A DNA stretch of 64,000 bases from an uncultured Bacteroidales bacterium (lineage in GTDB: Bacteria; Bacteroidota; Bacteroidia; Bacteroidales; Bacteroidaceae). Location: contig CACYYM010000023.1 in the NCBI GenBank assembly GCA_902778625.1, forward strand, positions 26,906 through 90,905. The letters run 5' to 3'. The position numbers were made by a program, and so were the translations under genes. Below, piece after piece: positions 63,646 through 64,000 of this stretch (position 1 is the first letter of the stretch; every line of letters begins with the position of its first letter). The notes beneath the pieces are model-generated. The model did no database searches and was not told the DNA's origin. It worked only from the letters and a program-made list of their open reading frames with translations.

Positions 63646-63861
63646 TTATTCTTCCTCGTCCGCTCTGTATTCCAGGATGTCTCCCGGCTGGCAGTCGAGG
63701 GCCTGACAAATGGCTTCGAGGGTTGAGAACCTGACGGCTTTTGCCTTACCCGTCTTGAGGATGGAGAGGTTGGCTGCCGTTATGCCAATCTTCTCGGCAA
63801 GTTCCTGTGATGACATCTTCCGCTTGGCCATCATCACATCTACATTTACAATAATACTCAT
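63646..63861 (-). CDS. XRE-family transcriptional regulator (YozG-like)
   Basis: 71-residue single-domain Cro/C1-type helix-turn-helix protein: KMSSQELAEKIGITAANLS, LEAICQALDCQPGDILEY. Such small regulators are commonly paired with DUF2975 membrane proteins, which is the case here (9 bases after that gene). Confidence 0.9.
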   Translation of the reverse strand: MSIIVNVDVMMAKRKMSSQELAEKIGITAANLSILKTGKAKAVRFSTLEAICQALDCQPGDILEYRADEEE

Positions 63862-63870
63862 GGCTCTAGA

Positions 63871-64000
63871 TTAAATGGTTAGTTCCTGTTCTTCCTGCAA
63901 CTCCTTTCCCATCAGGATAATCTGCGAGACTATCATCATCGCAAGACCCATGATGAGGCAGATGAAATTCGGCGTGAACCACTTGATGTCGTAATATGCC
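63871..64000 (-). CDS. DUF2975 membrane protein, C-terminal part
   Basis: Only the last 42 residues are in the window: one hydrophobic helix (FICLIMGLAMMIVSQIILM) and a charged tail (GKELQEEQELTI). It matches the end of DUF2975 proteins, which sit before YozG-like regulators. The start lies beyond the right edge. Confidence 0.7.
   Translation of the reverse strand, partial: AYYDIKWFTPNFICLIMGLAMMIVSQIILMGKELQEEQELTI

Overview
The window looks like a chromosomal piece of a Bacteroidota bacterium, most likely a Prevotella-type member of the Bacteroidales. Three things point there: promoters of the form TTTG-N19-TAnnTTTG with almost no Shine-Dalgarno sequences, a three-gene menaquinol:fumarate reductase in the order C-A-B, and families typical of that phylum (DUF4294, GH95/GH105/GH106, a DUF6377-like regulator). 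I see no rRNA, tRNA, CRISPR array, phage or recognisable insertion sequence. Most genes are housekeeping.

Layout. 0-8 kb: end of class III fructose bisphosphatase, phospholipid genes (psd-pssA), dnaE, thioredoxin, a small acidic protein, cysS. 8-20 kb: a pectin/rhamnogalacturonan glycosidase cluster. A minus-strand operon encodes a DUF4294 protein, a GH105-GH106 fusion and GH28, followed by a frameshifted GH2; a plus-strand pair encodes a radical SAM protein and GH95. 20-28 kb: trkH and nadB (minus), metH-metF (plus). 28-33 kb: a secreted TPR-like protein with an ECF sigma factor and its likely anti-sigma factor, PBP4-type dacB, a coiled-coil exported protein, an SPOUT methyltransferase. 33-43 kb: nadA, a CPA2 antiporter, polA, a polyprenyl synthase, a Gfo/Idh oxidoreductase, gluQ. 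43-55 kb: a long minus-strand block (ctp-ybeY-ruvB-gate protein, an OmpA lipoprotein, deoC, MazG-like, dtd, uvrC, apt, mnmG). 55-59 kb: frdCAB. 59-64 kb: a repeat-rich gap, the SPFH-NfeD pair, a membrane HTH regulator, murQ, and an XRE/DUF2975 pair cut by the window end.

The most unusual content lies outside the genes. Thirteen tandem arrays, about 57 units in all, share one frame: a 22-nt unit made of a 7-nt arm, a C-(AC or GT)-G centre, a complementary 7-nt arm and a 4-nt linker. Arm sequences differ completely between arrays (GC-rich AACGCCG/CGGCGTT, AT-rich AACTTAA/TTAAGTT, intermediate AACTCGG/CCGAGTT), but the period, centre and phase stay the same. Seven arrays lie between convergent genes, four between tandem genes, one between the divergent nadB and metH promoters, and one is translated in frame inside mnmG. 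This looks like a structure-conserved repeat superfamily that I cannot match to a named element.

Other notable points are a parS-like site beside mnmG, a cluster of DnaA-box-like sequences upstream of nadA, GGGNAGGG octamers that mostly point away from about 51 kb, a PolA whose proofreading domain is eroded and which carries two clamp-binding QLDLF motifs, the GH105-GH106 fusion, a duplicated promoter before dacB, and 43-bp inverted repeats flanking the SPFH-NfeD pair.
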